53,870 nucleotides of DNA, from NCBI GenBank assembly GCA_023391275.1, contig JAEWBE010000016.1, positions 1 through 53,870 of the forward strand. The letters are read 5' to 3'. Positions 14,710 through 23,288 of the stretch are shown piece after piece. Below the pieces are notes generated by a model. That model was not told the DNA's origin. It ran no database searches and saw only the letters and a program-made list of their open reading frames with translations. Origin of the DNA: Bacillota bacterium (lineage in GTDB: Bacteria; Bacillota; Clostridia; Oscillospirales; Acutalibacteraceae). Position numbers and translations under genes: made by a program. The first letter of the stretch is position 1. Each line of letters begins with the position of its first letter.

Positions 14710-15870
14710 TTATGCATCCGTAATAATATGCTCCAATATTTTGCGGACACAATCTGCCGTTTCATCAATTTCCTCCACTGTGTTGAAGTGACTGATGGAA
14801 AAGCGGACCGTTCCCTGCGGATAAGTGCCCAGCGTTTTGTGCGCGTTAGGCGCGCAGTGCAGGCCGCATCTCGTCATAATGCCGCATTTACTGTCTAAAA
14901 GGTAGGCGATTTCCGCGTTGTCGCGGTCGGTGAAGTCCACCGAAACGATGGGCGCTTTTTCGCCCTCCACACCCGCAATACGGAGCTTTCCGCAGCAGGC
15001 AAGACTGCTGCTCAGCCGGGCTGCCAGCGAAAGCTCGGTTTGCCGGATGGCATCGATGCCGTGGTGCTGCAGGTACTGTAAAGCGGCGTTTAAGCCGTAA
15101 ATGCCGGGCAGGTTTTGCGTGCCGGCCTCAAATTTGTCCGGTAAAAGCTCGGGCGTGGTTTCCAGATGTGAAAAACTCCCCGTTCCCCCCACAATCAGTG
15201 GTTCAAGCTCCGCAGCAAGCCGGTCGCTGACCAGAAATCCACCAATTCCCTGCGGCCCCAGCAGCCCCTTGTGGCCGGTAAAAGCCAGTGCGTCAATCTG
15301 CATCTCCTGCATATCAATCGGGAAAATACCGGCTGTCTGCGCGCTGTCCACAATGAAAAACAGTCCATGCTGGCGGCAAAGCGCACCAACCTGCTTCAGC
15401 GGCATCAGTGTGCCGCACACATTTGACGCGTGGGTAAGGAATACCGCGCGGGTATTGGGTTTTATCATCGGCTCCAGCTGCTCCAAAAGCAGTTCACCCT
15501 GCCGGCTGCAGGGAATCCGGTCGAATTCCACGCCGTGTGCGGCAAGCTGTACAAGCGGACGCATCACCGCGTTATGTTCCATTGCGCTTACAAGAGCATG
15601 ATCGCCGGGTCTTAAAAGGCCCTTGCAAAGCTCGTTGAGCGCCGTAGTGATATTCATGGTGAAAATGACGTTCCGGCTTTCCTCAAAATGAAAAAGCGAA
15701 CAAAGCTTTTCCCGGGTATCCAGTACTGTTTCGGAGGCACCGTAGGCTTTCCCATATCCGCCGCGGTTGATGTTACAGCCGACTTCTTCCATGAAAAATT
15801 GCATTTGCCGCACAACCCCGGGCGCTTTTGGAAAGGTTGTGCTTGCATTGTCCAAATATATCTTCTGCAA
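14710..15870 (-). CDS. NifS-like cysteine desulfurase family protein of selenium loci
   Basis: A 386-residue class V aminotransferase-fold PLP protein. It starts YLDNASTTFPKAPGVV and carries the PLP lysine in AFTGHKGLLGPQGIGG. A Cys in the catalytic-loop region (SKCGIMTRCGLHCAPNAHKTLG) resembles the desulfurase subfamily known from selenium-dependent hydroxylase loci such as that of Enterococcus faecalis. It probably mobilises selenium or sulfur from selenocysteine or cysteine. The start is a TTG at 15870 after AGAGG. It lies 83 nt ahead of selA on the same strand, probably in one operon. Substrate is inferred from context. Confidence 0.85.
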   Translation of the reverse strand: MQKIYLDNASTTFPKAPGVVRQMQFFMEEVGCNINRGGYGKAYGASETVLDTREKLCSLFHFEESRNVIFTMNITTALNELCKGLLRPGDHALVSAMEHNAVMRPLVQLAAHGVEFDRIPCSRQGELLLEQLEPMIKPNTRAVFLTHASNVCGTLMPLKQVGALCRQHGLFFIVDSAQTAGIFPIDMQEMQIDALAFTGHKGLLGPQGIGGFLVSDRLAAELEPLIVGGTGSFSHLETTPELLPDKFEAGTQNLPGIYGLNAALQYLQHHGIDAIRQTELSLAARLSSSLACCGKLRIAGVEGEKAPIVSVDFTDRDNAEIAYLLDSKCGIMTRCGLHCAPNAHKTLGTYPQGTVRFSISHFNTVEEIDETADCVRKILEHIITDA

Positions 15871-16107
15871 TGAATTACCTCTGAATTGAAATTTTCAACA
15901 ATCGATTTCTATTATTATACTATTTTTTAAATTTTTATTCTATAATAAATTTAAGATTTAACTTGCCCTGAGCGCCGCCTGTACCTGAATTATTTCCGCA
16001 TCTGATTTTTCCGAAACTCTTATCAATTTCCTGATGATGGAAAGTCGCCTGTGCCGCCCTGATTCTTGTGCATCGGCATCCGTACATTCAACACATTGCG
16101 GAAAGAA

Positions 16108-16857
16108 TCAGAACTTTTTCCGCAGAATAGAAAAATCAAAGAAATCGGTATAGAACTCGAGTGAGCGCAGAAGGGGCCTGTTCGGCTTTTCATAGCCGAC
16201 CTCGTCCAGCAGAATCAGCGCCTCGCCGGAGCGAAGGTTCAGCTTGCTGCGAATATATTCATCCGCGTTGGTCGCCCGAACTTTGGCAATGTCCGTGGTG
16301 ACCATAACGCCGCAGTAATGTTCAAGAATATCGAAAATAGAGCGGCTCCAGTCGATGACTCTGTAGTCTGTGCCATTGAATAATTCTGCATGTAAATAGT
16401 CAAGGGAATAAATCACCGGGATTTTTCCTGCTAAAATTCGTTTCTCGCACACAATGATTTCGGCGCCGAGGTCAATGTCCAGTTTGCCCGCCAGTTCTTC
16501 ATTCGCTGTTTCCAGCCGCACATTGATGCGGTCGGGGGTGGGGGTATAACCGGAATTCAAAATCAGGTCATTGTATTCCAGCTTCAAGTCGAGCCGGTTG
16601 GTCAGGTTAACGATACTGCGGTTGATTACGGTGCCCACACCGCGTGTACGTTCAATATAGCCTTCCCGCTCAATATCGGAGAGCGCGTCGCGAATTACCG
16701 TGCGGCTTACGCCAAGCTGTTCTGAAAGCTCGACTTCAGCGGGGAGCTTCTCGGCATTCGCGAAGATGCCGTCCTTCAGCTCTTTCATTAAAAGCAGGCT
16801 GACCTGCGTAGACATTAGATTACTGCTCAAATTAGACAGCGGATATTCTCCGGTCAT
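16108..16857 (-). CDS. GntR-family regulator with UTRA-type ligand domain
   Basis: A 249-residue HutC-type GntR regulator. The winged-helix domain (about residues 15-80) has the family pattern KLPAEVELSEQLGVSRTVIRDALSDIEREGYIERTRGVGT, here cited only as its key blocks LPAEVELSEQLGVS and RTRGVGT. Residues from about 95 form a UTRA ligand-binding domain with VCEKRILAGKIPVIYSLDYL. The start has AGGAGG upstream. It is divergent from guaD-xdhABC, and a 15-bp palindrome lies between them, just past the guaD promoter. The same palindrome recurs at two further promoters of the region, so this protein is the best candidate repressor of the purine/molybdenum regulon; the ligand is likely a purine-related molecule (inference). 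Confidence 0.9.
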   Translation of the reverse strand: MTGEYPLSNLSSNLMSTQVSLLLMKELKDGIFANAEKLPAEVELSEQLGVSRTVIRDALSDIEREGYIERTRGVGTVINRSIVNLTNRLDLKLEYNDLILNSGYTPTPDRINVRLETANEELAGKLDIDLGAEIIVCEKRILAGKIPVIYSLDYLHAELFNGTDYRVIDWSRSIFDILEHYCGVMVTTDIAKVRATNADEYIRSKLNLRSGEALILLDEVGYEKPNRPLLRSLEFYTDFFDFSILRKKF

Positions 16858-16905
16858 ATTAATGAACCTCCTGTTTTCTAAAGAAAAATAATATATAAAA
16901 TTTAA

Positions 16906-17006
16906 AAAAAATTATGCAAAATTTATCTTGCAAGGTGCTGTGGAATAGACTATTATTAACAAAAAGCAATAGTATTACTAATAATAAACTTGTACAAAAT
17001 TGTTTT
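16906..17006 (+). repeat. Promoter-operator block, copy A of a 100-nt near-duplicate
   Basis: From AAAATTATGC onward, about 100 nt aligns without gaps to 38608-38707 upstream of the molybdenum cofactor operon; by hand count 77 of 100 positions match, with conservation highest in the -35, -10 and operator parts. Nothing else is encoded here. Confidence 0.8.
16928..16982 (+). promoter_or_regulatory. Promoter of guaD-xdhABC with palindromic operator (site 1)
   Basis: TTGCAA (16928-16933) and TATTAT (16951-16956) are 17 bp apart. The operator AATAGTATTACTAAT (16968-16982) differs at one base from a perfect 7-1-7 palindrome and would cover about +5 to +20, suited to repression. Confidence 0.8.
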
Positions 17007-17115
17007 AATGAATGTCTAATTGGTGTGATTCTTTCATTATACTTGAATTTGGTGAAAATGGCAATGCGGCTTTTCTGTTTGTTGTGTTTGGAGTTTTCAG
17101 ACCGAAAGGAGGAGA

Positions 17116-18402
17116 ATGATGAAAAAGAGTCCGTTGATTCTCAGGGGGAATCTTATCTATTCTGTGGATACGGCCACGCTTGTTTCCCTTCCTCATGGCT
17201 ATTTGGTGTGCGAAAACGGATACTGTACCGGGGCTTTCGAACAGCTTCCTGAAAAATTCACCTCAATCCCGGTGGTAGACTACGGTGAGCAGCTCATTGT
17301 TCCCGGATTGGTGGATTTGCACGTGCATGCGCCGCAGTTCGCTTTCGCCGGCATGGGCATGGATATGGAACTGTTGCCATGGCTTGAAACCTATGCGTTC
17401 CGTGAAGAGGCAAAATATGCGGATCTTGCCTATGCGGAAAAGCGTTACAGCTCTTTCGCCAAAGCAATTTCCTCCAGCGCTACCACACGCGCCGTCATTT
17501 TTTCCACACTGCATGTGCCGGCGACCCACCTTTTGATGCGCATCATGGATCAAACCGGGATTAAAGCGCTGGTCGGCAAGGTGAACATGGACCGTAACAG
17601 CCCGGATACTCTGCGTGAAACGACGGAACAGTCGTTTAGCGACACGGAAAAATGGATTTTGGAATGCGACGGTCAGTATAAAAATATTAAGCCGATTTTA
17701 ACGCCGCGGTTTATTCCGTCCTGTACCAATGAATTAATGGAAAACCTTGGTGTTCTTCAGAGAAAATATCATTTACCGGTGCAGTCCCACCTTTCCGAAA
17801 ATAAAGAGGAAGTTGAATGGGTAAAGCAGCTGCACCCCGAAAGCACCTGCTACGGCGGCGCGTATGACCGCTACGGAATGTTTGGCGGGGAATGCCCCAC
17901 TATCATGGCACACTGTGTACACTCCACGGAAGAAGAAATAAGTCTGATGCAGGAGCGGGGCGTGTACATTGCCCACTGCGCGCAGTCCAACATGAATATT
18001 TCCAGCGGCGCGGCTCCTGTGCGCACCTATCTTGACCGTGGAATGCATGTGGGCCTGGGTACCGATGTAGCGGGCGGCTTTTCAATTTCTATATTCCGAG
18101 CAATGAGCGATGCCGTGCAGGCTTCCAAGCTGCGCTGGGTTTTAAAGGATAAATCACTGAAGCCCCTTACGGTTCCGGAGGTGTTCTTTATGGGAACCAA
18201 GGGCGGCGGTTCATTCTTCGGAAAAGTCGGCAGCTTTGAATCGGGCTTCGAATTCGACGCCGTGGTGCTGAACGATGAAAACCTTGGCGGAGCGGAGGAT
18301 TTAAGTGTGGAACAGCGCCTTGAGCGCTTGATTTACCTGAGCGATGATCGCAATATAAAAGCAAAATATATTGCCGGGGAAAAAATAACGGAGCATACAT
18401 AA
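17116..18402 (+). CDS. guaD: Guanine deaminase
   Basis: A 428-residue amidohydrolase of the guanine deaminase type, converting guanine to xanthine and ammonia. Metal-site motifs are in order: DLHVHAPQFAFAGMG near residues 70-84 (the family's HxHAPQ), QSHLSENKEEV, MAHCVHST, and the terminal GLGTDVAGG. ATG codons at 17116 and 17119 both fit AAAGGAGG upstream. It is the first gene of an operon with xdhABC, so its xanthine product would feed directly to xanthine dehydrogenase. It starts downstream of the promoter with operator site 1. Confidence 0.93.
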   Translation: MMKKSPLILRGNLIYSVDTATLVSLPHGYLVCENGYCTGAFEQLPEKFTSIPVVDYGEQLIVPGLVDLHVHAPQFAFAGMGMDMELLPWLETYAFREEAKYADLAYAEKRYSSFAKAISSSATTRAVIFSTLHVPATHLLMRIMDQTGIKALVGKVNMDRNSPDTLRETTEQSFSDTEKWILECDGQYKNIKPILTPRFIPSCTNELMENLGVLQRKYHLPVQSHLSENKEEVEWVKQLHPESTCYGGAYDRYGMFGGECPTIMAHCVHSTEEEISLMQERGVYIAHCAQSNMNISSGAAPVRTYLDRGMHVGLGTDVAGGFSISIFRAMSDAVQASKLRWVLKDKSLKPLTVPEVFFMGTKGGGSFFGKVGSFESGFEFDAVVLNDENLGGAEDLSVEQRLERLIYLSDDRNIKAKYIAGEKITEHT

Positions 18403-18463
18403 TGCGACGGCGGCCTACTGTGAGATAATAAATTTAATGTGTACCGACAAGGAGGAATTTTTT

Positions 18464-20746
18464 ATGGGAATCGGACAGAGCATTAACCGTGTTGATGCTT
18501 TTGAAAAGGTAACCGGCGGCGCGAAATATACGGATGACCTTGTGAATTCCACAGCCCTGATTGCAAAGGTTTTGCACAGTACGATTGCAAATGGTTTGGT
18601 GAAAAACATCGATTATTCCGAAGCGGAAAAGGTGCCGGGCGTCGTTAAAATTATAACCTGTTTTGATGTTCCGGATATTCAGTTTCCTACCCCCGGCCAT
18701 CCGTGGTCGGTGGAGAAAGCACATCAGGATGTTTCTGACCGCAAGATGCTGAACCAGCGTGTCAGAATATACGGTGACGATATCGCTGCCGTTGTGGCGG
18801 ATGATGAGATTTCAGCCATGCGCGCTTTGCGGCTGATTAAGGTGGAGTATGAGGAATACCTGCCGCTTCTTACAGCGCAGGCCGCGATGAGCGCGGGCGC
18901 CACCGTCATTCATGAGGAGCATCCGGACAATATATTGGCGCACAGCGCCTTTGAAGTCGGTAATTACGACGAGGCGATTAAAGAGCCCGGTCTGCGGTGC
19001 TTTGAAGGTGAATTTGAAACACAAGTCGTGCAGCACAGCCATATTGAGCCGGCCTGTTCCTACGCTTACATGGAAAAGGGCAGAATTGTGGTGGTTTCCT
19101 CTACACAGATTCCTCACATTGTCCGGCGTGTAATCGGGCAGGCATTGGATATTCCGTGGGGTAAAATCAGAGTGATTAAGCCGTATATAGGCGGCGGCTT
19201 CGGCAATAAACAGGAAGTTCTATATGAGCCTTTGAACGCATTCTTATGCACAAAGGTAGGCGGCCGCCTTGTAAAATTGGAGCTTACCAGAGAAGAAGTT
19301 TTCACCTGTACCCGCGTGCGTCATTCCATTAAATTTCAAATGCAGACCTACGTGCGGCCGGACGGCCGACTGGTTGCCCGCAGGCTTTACGCCTACTCCA
19401 ATCAGGGGGGCTACGCCTCCCACGGCCATGCGATTGTCGCAAACTCAATCAACAGCTACCGTCATCTTTATCAGGATGAGAAAGCGCTGAAAGCGGATGC
19501 GTACACGGTATACACCAACATTTCCACCGGCGGCGCAATGCGTGGCTACGGTATTCCGGAAATGGCCTTTGCCTGCGAGTCCCATATGGACGATATCGCC
19601 AGGGAACTTGGTATTGACCCGATTGCGTTACGCCAGAAGAATCAGATGCAGCTTGGGTACAAAGACCCGCTTACCACCATCACCTGCTATTCCAGCGGGC
19701 TGAGCGAGTGCATACAAAAGGGCAGGGATTTTATTCATTGGGATGAAAAGCGTGAGGCATACAGGAATCAGACCGGGCCGGTCCGCCGCGGCGTCGGCAT
19801 GTCAATTTTCAGCTATAAAACGGGTGTGTACCCGATTTCACTGGAAACCGCAAGCGCGCGCCTGATTTTGAATCAGGACGGCACGGCGCAACTTCAGCTT
19901 GGCGCTACGGAAATCGGGCAGGGTGCCGATACTGTTTTAACCCAGATGGCCGCCGAAACGGTCGGCTTCAATAATGAAGATATCAATATCGTTTCCACAC
20001 AGGATACGGACGTCGCCCCGTTTGACACCGGCGCGTACGCTTCCCGCCAGACTTATGTTAGCGGTATGGCGGTCAAGAAAACCGGTGAGCTATTTAAAAC
20101 CAAAATTTTAGATTATGCGAATTACATGTTAAAATTGCCGGTTGAAACGATGGATATCCACGAGAGCAATATTGTGGAAAAAGAAACCGGAAAAATATTG
20201 CTTTCCATGGGTGATTTGGCAATGGAGGCGTTTTACAGCCTTGATTACTGCGTACATATCACCGCGGAAGCAACCAACCAGTGCAAGGACAACACCTTTG
20301 CTTTCGGCGCCTGTTTTGCAGAGGTTGAGGTCGATATTCCGTTGGGCAAAATTAAGGTGCTGAATGTAATTAATGTGCATGACAGCGGCGTTCTGATTAA
20401 TCCGAAGCTTGCCGAGGCGCAGGTGCACGGCGGCATGAGCATGGGTCTTGGCTATGCCCTGAGTGAACAGCTGCTCTATAACGAAAAGGGCGAGCCGCTC
20501 AACAATAACTTTTTGGACTATAAGCTTCCGACCAGCATGGATACACCGGAGCTGCACGTTGCCTTTGTGGAAACGGTCGACCCCAGCGGCCCGTATGGCA
20601 ACAAAGCGCTGGGCGAACCGCCGGCGATTCCGGTTGCACCTGCGGTGCGCAATGCGGTGCTTCATGCAACGGGTGTGGCAATTAACACATTACCGCTGAA
20701 TCCGCAGAGACTGGTTGAAAAATTCTCACAGGCCGGATTGATCTAA
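18464..20746 (+). CDS. xdhA: Xanthine dehydrogenase, molybdenum-binding subunit
   Basis: A 760-residue molybdopterin-binding subunit of the xanthine oxidase family, comparable in length to E. coli XdhA (about 750). Seen motifs: GGGFGNKQE and GGAMRGYGIPE (molybdenum cofactor contacts), and the catalytic Glu in ALGEPPAIPVAPAV near the C-terminus. It hydroxylates hypoxanthine and xanthine toward urate. The start ATG 18464 follows AAGGAGG. FAD and Fe-S subunits follow directly. Family members in selenium loci carry a labile selenium ligand on Mo; that cannot be read from sequence. Confidence 0.94.
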   Translation: MGIGQSINRVDAFEKVTGGAKYTDDLVNSTALIAKVLHSTIANGLVKNIDYSEAEKVPGVVKIITCFDVPDIQFPTPGHPWSVEKAHQDVSDRKMLNQRVRIYGDDIAAVVADDEISAMRALRLIKVEYEEYLPLLTAQAAMSAGATVIHEEHPDNILAHSAFEVGNYDEAIKEPGLRCFEGEFETQVVQHSHIEPACSYAYMEKGRIVVVSSTQIPHIVRRVIGQALDIPWGKIRVIKPYIGGGFGNKQEVLYEPLNAFLCTKVGGRLVKLELTREEVFTCTRVRHSIKFQMQTYVRPDGRLVARRLYAYSNQGGYASHGHAIVANSINSYRHLYQDEKALKADAYTVYTNISTGGAMRGYGIPEMAFACESHMDDIARELGIDPIALRQKNQMQLGYKDPLTTITCYSSGLSECIQKGRDFIHWDEKREAYRNQTGPVRRGVGMSIFSYKTGVYPISLETASARLILNQDGTAQLQLGATEIGQGADTVLTQMAAETVGFNNEDINIVSTQDTDVAPFDTGAYASRQTYVSGMAVKKTGELFKTKILDYANYMLKLPVETMDIHESNIVEKETGKILLSMGDLAMEAFYSLDYCVHITAEATNQCKDNTFAFGACFAEVEVDIPLGKIKVLNVINVHDSGVLINPKLAEAQVHGGMSMGLGYALSEQLLYNEKGEPLNNNFLDYKLPTSMDTPELHVAFVETVDPSGPYGNKALGEPPAIPVAPAVRNAVLHATGVAINTLPLNPQRLVEKFSQAGLI

Positions 20747-20765
20747 GAAAGGGGCGGTTAGAAGT

Positions 20766-21653
20766 ATGTATGATATTGAAAAGCTGTATCAGGCGAAGGA
20801 TGTGCCCGACGCAATCGCCGCGCTGGCTGCGGATCCGCAGGCAATCATCATCTCCGGCGGCAGCGACGTATTAATAAAAATTCGCGAGGGAAAACTGGCG
20901 GGATGCTCGCTGGTAAGCATCCACGGAATCAAAGAGCTGGAGGGCGTTGCAATGGAGGAAGACGGAACCATTGTGATCGGCCCCGCAACCACATTTTCCC
21001 ACGTAACCTACAACAAAATTATTCAGAAATGTCTTCCCATGCTGGGCGACGCGGTGGATCAGGTGGGCGGGCCGCAAATCCGCAATATCGGAACCATTGG
21101 CGGCAATATTTCCAACGGGGTTACCAGCGCAGACAGTGCGTCCACGCTTTTTACCATGAATGCGGAGCTCGAAATCACCGGGCCGCAGGGCAAGCGCCGG
21201 CTGCCAATCGAGGAATACTACAAAGGCCCCGGCCGGGTGGATTTAAAACACGGCGAGGTTTTGACCCAAATCCGTATTTCCAGGGAGAATTACGAAGGAT
21301 TTTATGGACAGTACATTAAATACGCCATGAGAAATGCAATGGATATTGCGACGCTCGGCTGTGCGGTTAACTGCAAACTGAATTCCGCAAAAGACCGTAT
21401 TGAGGATGTGCGCCTTGCTTTCGGCGTGGCCGGACCTGTGCCGATACGCTGCCATGAGGCTGAACAGGCGGTGAAGGGCGCCGGGACTTCGCTTGAAACA
21501 CTTAAGGCTTTTTCGGATGCGGCGCTCACCGAAGTGAACCCCAGAACTTCATGGCGCGCCTCCAGGGAGTTTCGCCTGCAGTTGGTCAAAGAACTGAGCC
21601 AGCGAGTGCTCAAACAGGCAATCGTGTTAGGGGGAGGAACGGTAAATGATTAA
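20766..21653 (+). CDS. xdhB: Xanthine dehydrogenase, FAD-binding subunit
   Basis: A 295-residue FAD subunit of the xanthine dehydrogenase/CO dehydrogenase medium-chain family. The FAD loops are visible as IIISGGSDVLIKIREG (near residues 29-44) and TIGGNISNGVTSADS (near 113-127). It passes electrons from the Fe-S subunit to NAD+ or another acceptor. Its stop overlaps the start of the next gene by 8 bp, showing translational coupling. Confidence 0.95.
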   Translation: MYDIEKLYQAKDVPDAIAALAADPQAIIISGGSDVLIKIREGKLAGCSLVSIHGIKELEGVAMEEDGTIVIGPATTFSHVTYNKIIQKCLPMLGDAVDQVGGPQIRNIGTIGGNISNGVTSADSASTLFTMNAELEITGPQGKRRLPIEEYYKGPGRVDLKHGEVLTQIRISRENYEGFYGQYIKYAMRNAMDIATLGCAVNCKLNSAKDRIEDVRLAFGVAGPVPIRCHEAEQAVKGAGTSLETLKAFSDAALTEVNPRTSWRASREFRLQLVKELSQRVLKQAIVLGGGTVND

Positions 21654-22140
21654 AATAATTCATATGACGGTTAATGATAAACCCATAGAAATTGCTGTGG
21701 ATGACCGCGAAGCCCTGGTGGAAACCCTGCGCACGCGGCTTGAACTTACCAGTGTAAAAAGGGGCTGTGAGGTTGGTGAGTGCGGCGCCTGCACCGTTTT
21801 GGTTGATGGGGAAGCGATTGATTCCTGTATTTACCTTACGGTATGGGCGGACGGCAAACGTATCCTTACCGTGGAGGGGCTGCGCGGGCCAAACGGCGAG
21901 TTAAACCCCATCCAGCAGGCTTTTGTGGAGGAAGCTGCCGTACAATGCGGCTTCTGCACGCCCGGGTTGATTATGTCCGCGGTGGAAATTGTGGGAAGCG
22001 GAAAAAAGTATAACCGCGAGGAACTGAAAAAACTGATTTCCGGGCATCTTTGCCGCTGTACCGGTTACGAGAACATTTTGAATGCGTTGGAAAGAGTCGT
22101 CAACGAAACATATCGCTACGCCGGTAAAGAGAATCAATAA
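21646..22140 (+). CDS. xdhC: Xanthine dehydrogenase, [2Fe-2S] subunit
   Basis: A 164-residue two-cluster ferredoxin-type subunit. The plant-type cluster motif CEVGECGACTVLVDG with a later Cys is in the first half, and CGFCTPG with CRCTGY in the second half holds the other [2Fe-2S] centre. Length equals that of E. coli XdhC (about 159). It bridges the molybdenum and FAD subunits. A hairpin lies after its stop. Confidence 0.95.
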   Translation: MIKIIHMTVNDKPIEIAVDDREALVETLRTRLELTSVKRGCEVGECGACTVLVDGEAIDSCIYLTVWADGKRILTVEGLRGPNGELNPIQQAFVEEAAVQCGFCTPGLIMSAVEIVGSGKKYNREELKKLISGHLCRCTGYENILNALERVVNETYRYAGKENQ

Positions 22141-22156
22141 TCTTTAAATAATTTAA

Positions 22157-22180
22157 GGAGGGCGGTTTTATCCGCCCTCC
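22157..22180 (+). terminator. Probable terminator after xdhABC
   Basis: A perfect 9-bp stem GGAGGGCGG/CCGCCCTCC with a 6-nt loop lies 17 nt after the xdhC stop. The U-rich part (TTGTTTT) begins only after CAGG, so termination efficiency is uncertain. Confidence 0.65.
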
Positions 22181-22243
22181 CAGGTTGTTTTAATGAGTAT
22201 GCATGAAATTTTACAGCTGATGGAACGCTGTTTCGCCGTACAG

Positions 22244-22879
22244 TCATCCGGCGGCATCAATATAGCTGTAAAGCGTATACTTTGAAATTCCAAAGTGCTT
22301 TGAAATTTTATCGCCTGATTTGGTAATCAGGAAAGCGCCGCTGTTGTTTAAAAACTGAATCGCTTTAATTTTATCGTCTTTGGTCATCAGCGCCACTGGC
22401 TTGCCAACCTGCTGTACGGACTGCTCTATCAGTTCTGTGAGCAAATCATTTACATTCTGAGGAATCCGCTCCGGCTCTTTTTCGGTAGGCTCGACAGAAA
22501 TAATTGGTTTTAATGCGCTTTCCACCATCAGCAGGCCGGTGATGTCAAAGTTGATGGAAAAAATTCCGATTATTTTTTTGTTTTCATCCCGGATATAGAT
22601 TGTGGTGGATTTTAGAATGCGCCCGTCCTTTGTTTTGGTAAGATAGCTGAAGTGATCCTTCAACTTGCTCTGGTCACCATGCAGAGCCTCCAGTACAACA
22701 AGCGAAGGGCCGTCGCCCACCTTCCGCGAAGTTACCTGGCCGTTTTCAATAATGACAATGGAGCTCTCTTTGTAATTTTCACTTAAATCATGCACTGCGA
22801 CTTCACAGTTGTTCCCAAATTGCCGGGCAATTCCTTTTGCCAGCTGGGCCAAAAATTCCAGAGTAATTCCTTGTAACAT
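22244..22879 (-). CDS. YheO/DauR-like transcriptional regulator (PAS-like plus HTH)
   Basis: A 211-residue regulator. The N-terminal half is a YheO-type PAS-like domain (GIARQFGNNCEVAVHDLSE, then KTKDGRILKSTTIYIRDE and FSINFDIT). The C-terminal half is a helix-turn-helix of the same family (SGDKISKHFGISKYTLYSYI). ATG 22879 is preferred, with AAAGGA upstream on the minus strand. It is convergent with xdhC and divergent from ssnA, with about 400 nt between. It may respond to a purine or an intermediate of the ssnA/ygfK pathway; there is no direct evidence of its targets. Confidence 0.85.
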   Translation of the reverse strand: MLQGITLEFLAQLAKGIARQFGNNCEVAVHDLSENYKESSIVIIENGQVTSRKVGDGPSLVVLEALHGDQSKLKDHFSYLTKTKDGRILKSTTIYIRDENKKIIGIFSINFDITGLLMVESALKPIISVEPTEKEPERIPQNVNDLLTELIEQSVQQVGKPVALMTKDDKIKAIQFLNNSGAFLITKSGDKISKHFGISKYTLYSYIDAAG

Positions 22880-23031
22880 GATTTGTGTCCTTTCTTTTTG
22901 CAACACTTTTACAGCGCATATTTCTGCTTCCCTATATAATGAATATCATAATAACATATCCATAAAATAAATCAACTGTAATCTTAAAAAAAGTATTTGC
23001 TAAAAAAAAATTTTTAGTCACGCTTTTCGGC

Positions 23032-23060
23032 TTGATTTTATTGCTAATAAATGATAATAT
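23032..23060 (+). promoter_or_regulatory. Promoter of the ssnA operon
   Basis: TTGATT (23032-23037) and TAATAT (23055-23060) are 17 bp apart. This would start a leader of about 220 nt before ssnA. The rest of the 22880-23288 gap upstream of it is AT-rich and holds no reading frame. Confidence 0.6.
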
Positions 23061-23103
23061 GGATTTATAAAATCAGATAAATTAATTGATGCGGTTGATA
23101 ACG

Positions 23104-23251
23104 ATAGCTGCAACGGAGTGCTTTGCGCACGGGCTGATGTTCACTCACAGGTGACGTGGTTCGGTTGCGCATTTTACCCTCTGCGTACTGTGAGTGTTCA
23201 TTTCGTATTTGGCGCCTTTTACAGCGCCGGATGCAGGATGAGCGCTTTTTT
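23104..23251 (+). ncRNA. Structured 5' leader of ssnA, candidate riboswitch with terminator
   Basis: The leader contains a main stem ATG-ACTCACAG (23137-23150) with CTGTGAGT-CAT (23188-23201) around a 3+3 internal loop, an inner hairpin GCGCA/TGCGT, and an upstream hairpin GTGC/GCAC. Downstream, GGCGC (23211-23215) can pair with GCGCC (23224-23228), or the overlapping AGCGC (23223-23227) can pair with GCGCT (23242-23246) followed by a T-run, i.e. a terminator versus an anti-terminator. I recall a conserved 'ssnA' RNA motif reported upstream of such genes; identity with it is not verified here. Confidence 0.65.
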
Positions 23252-23288
23252 AATTTATTGCCTATATTTTGATTGCAGAGGAGAATGA

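Noticed and set aside
15930..16107. Small reading frame (about 47 codons) between the GntR and NifS-like genes
   Set aside because: No ribosome site, no similarity to known small proteins and high Gly/Arg content; the gap shows no convincing gene.
23104..23251. Known purine (guanine/xanthine) riboswitch in the ssnA leader
   Set aside because: The three-helix junction and conserved loop sequences of the purine riboswitch class are not visible; the structure is different, so only a candidate of another class is proposed.
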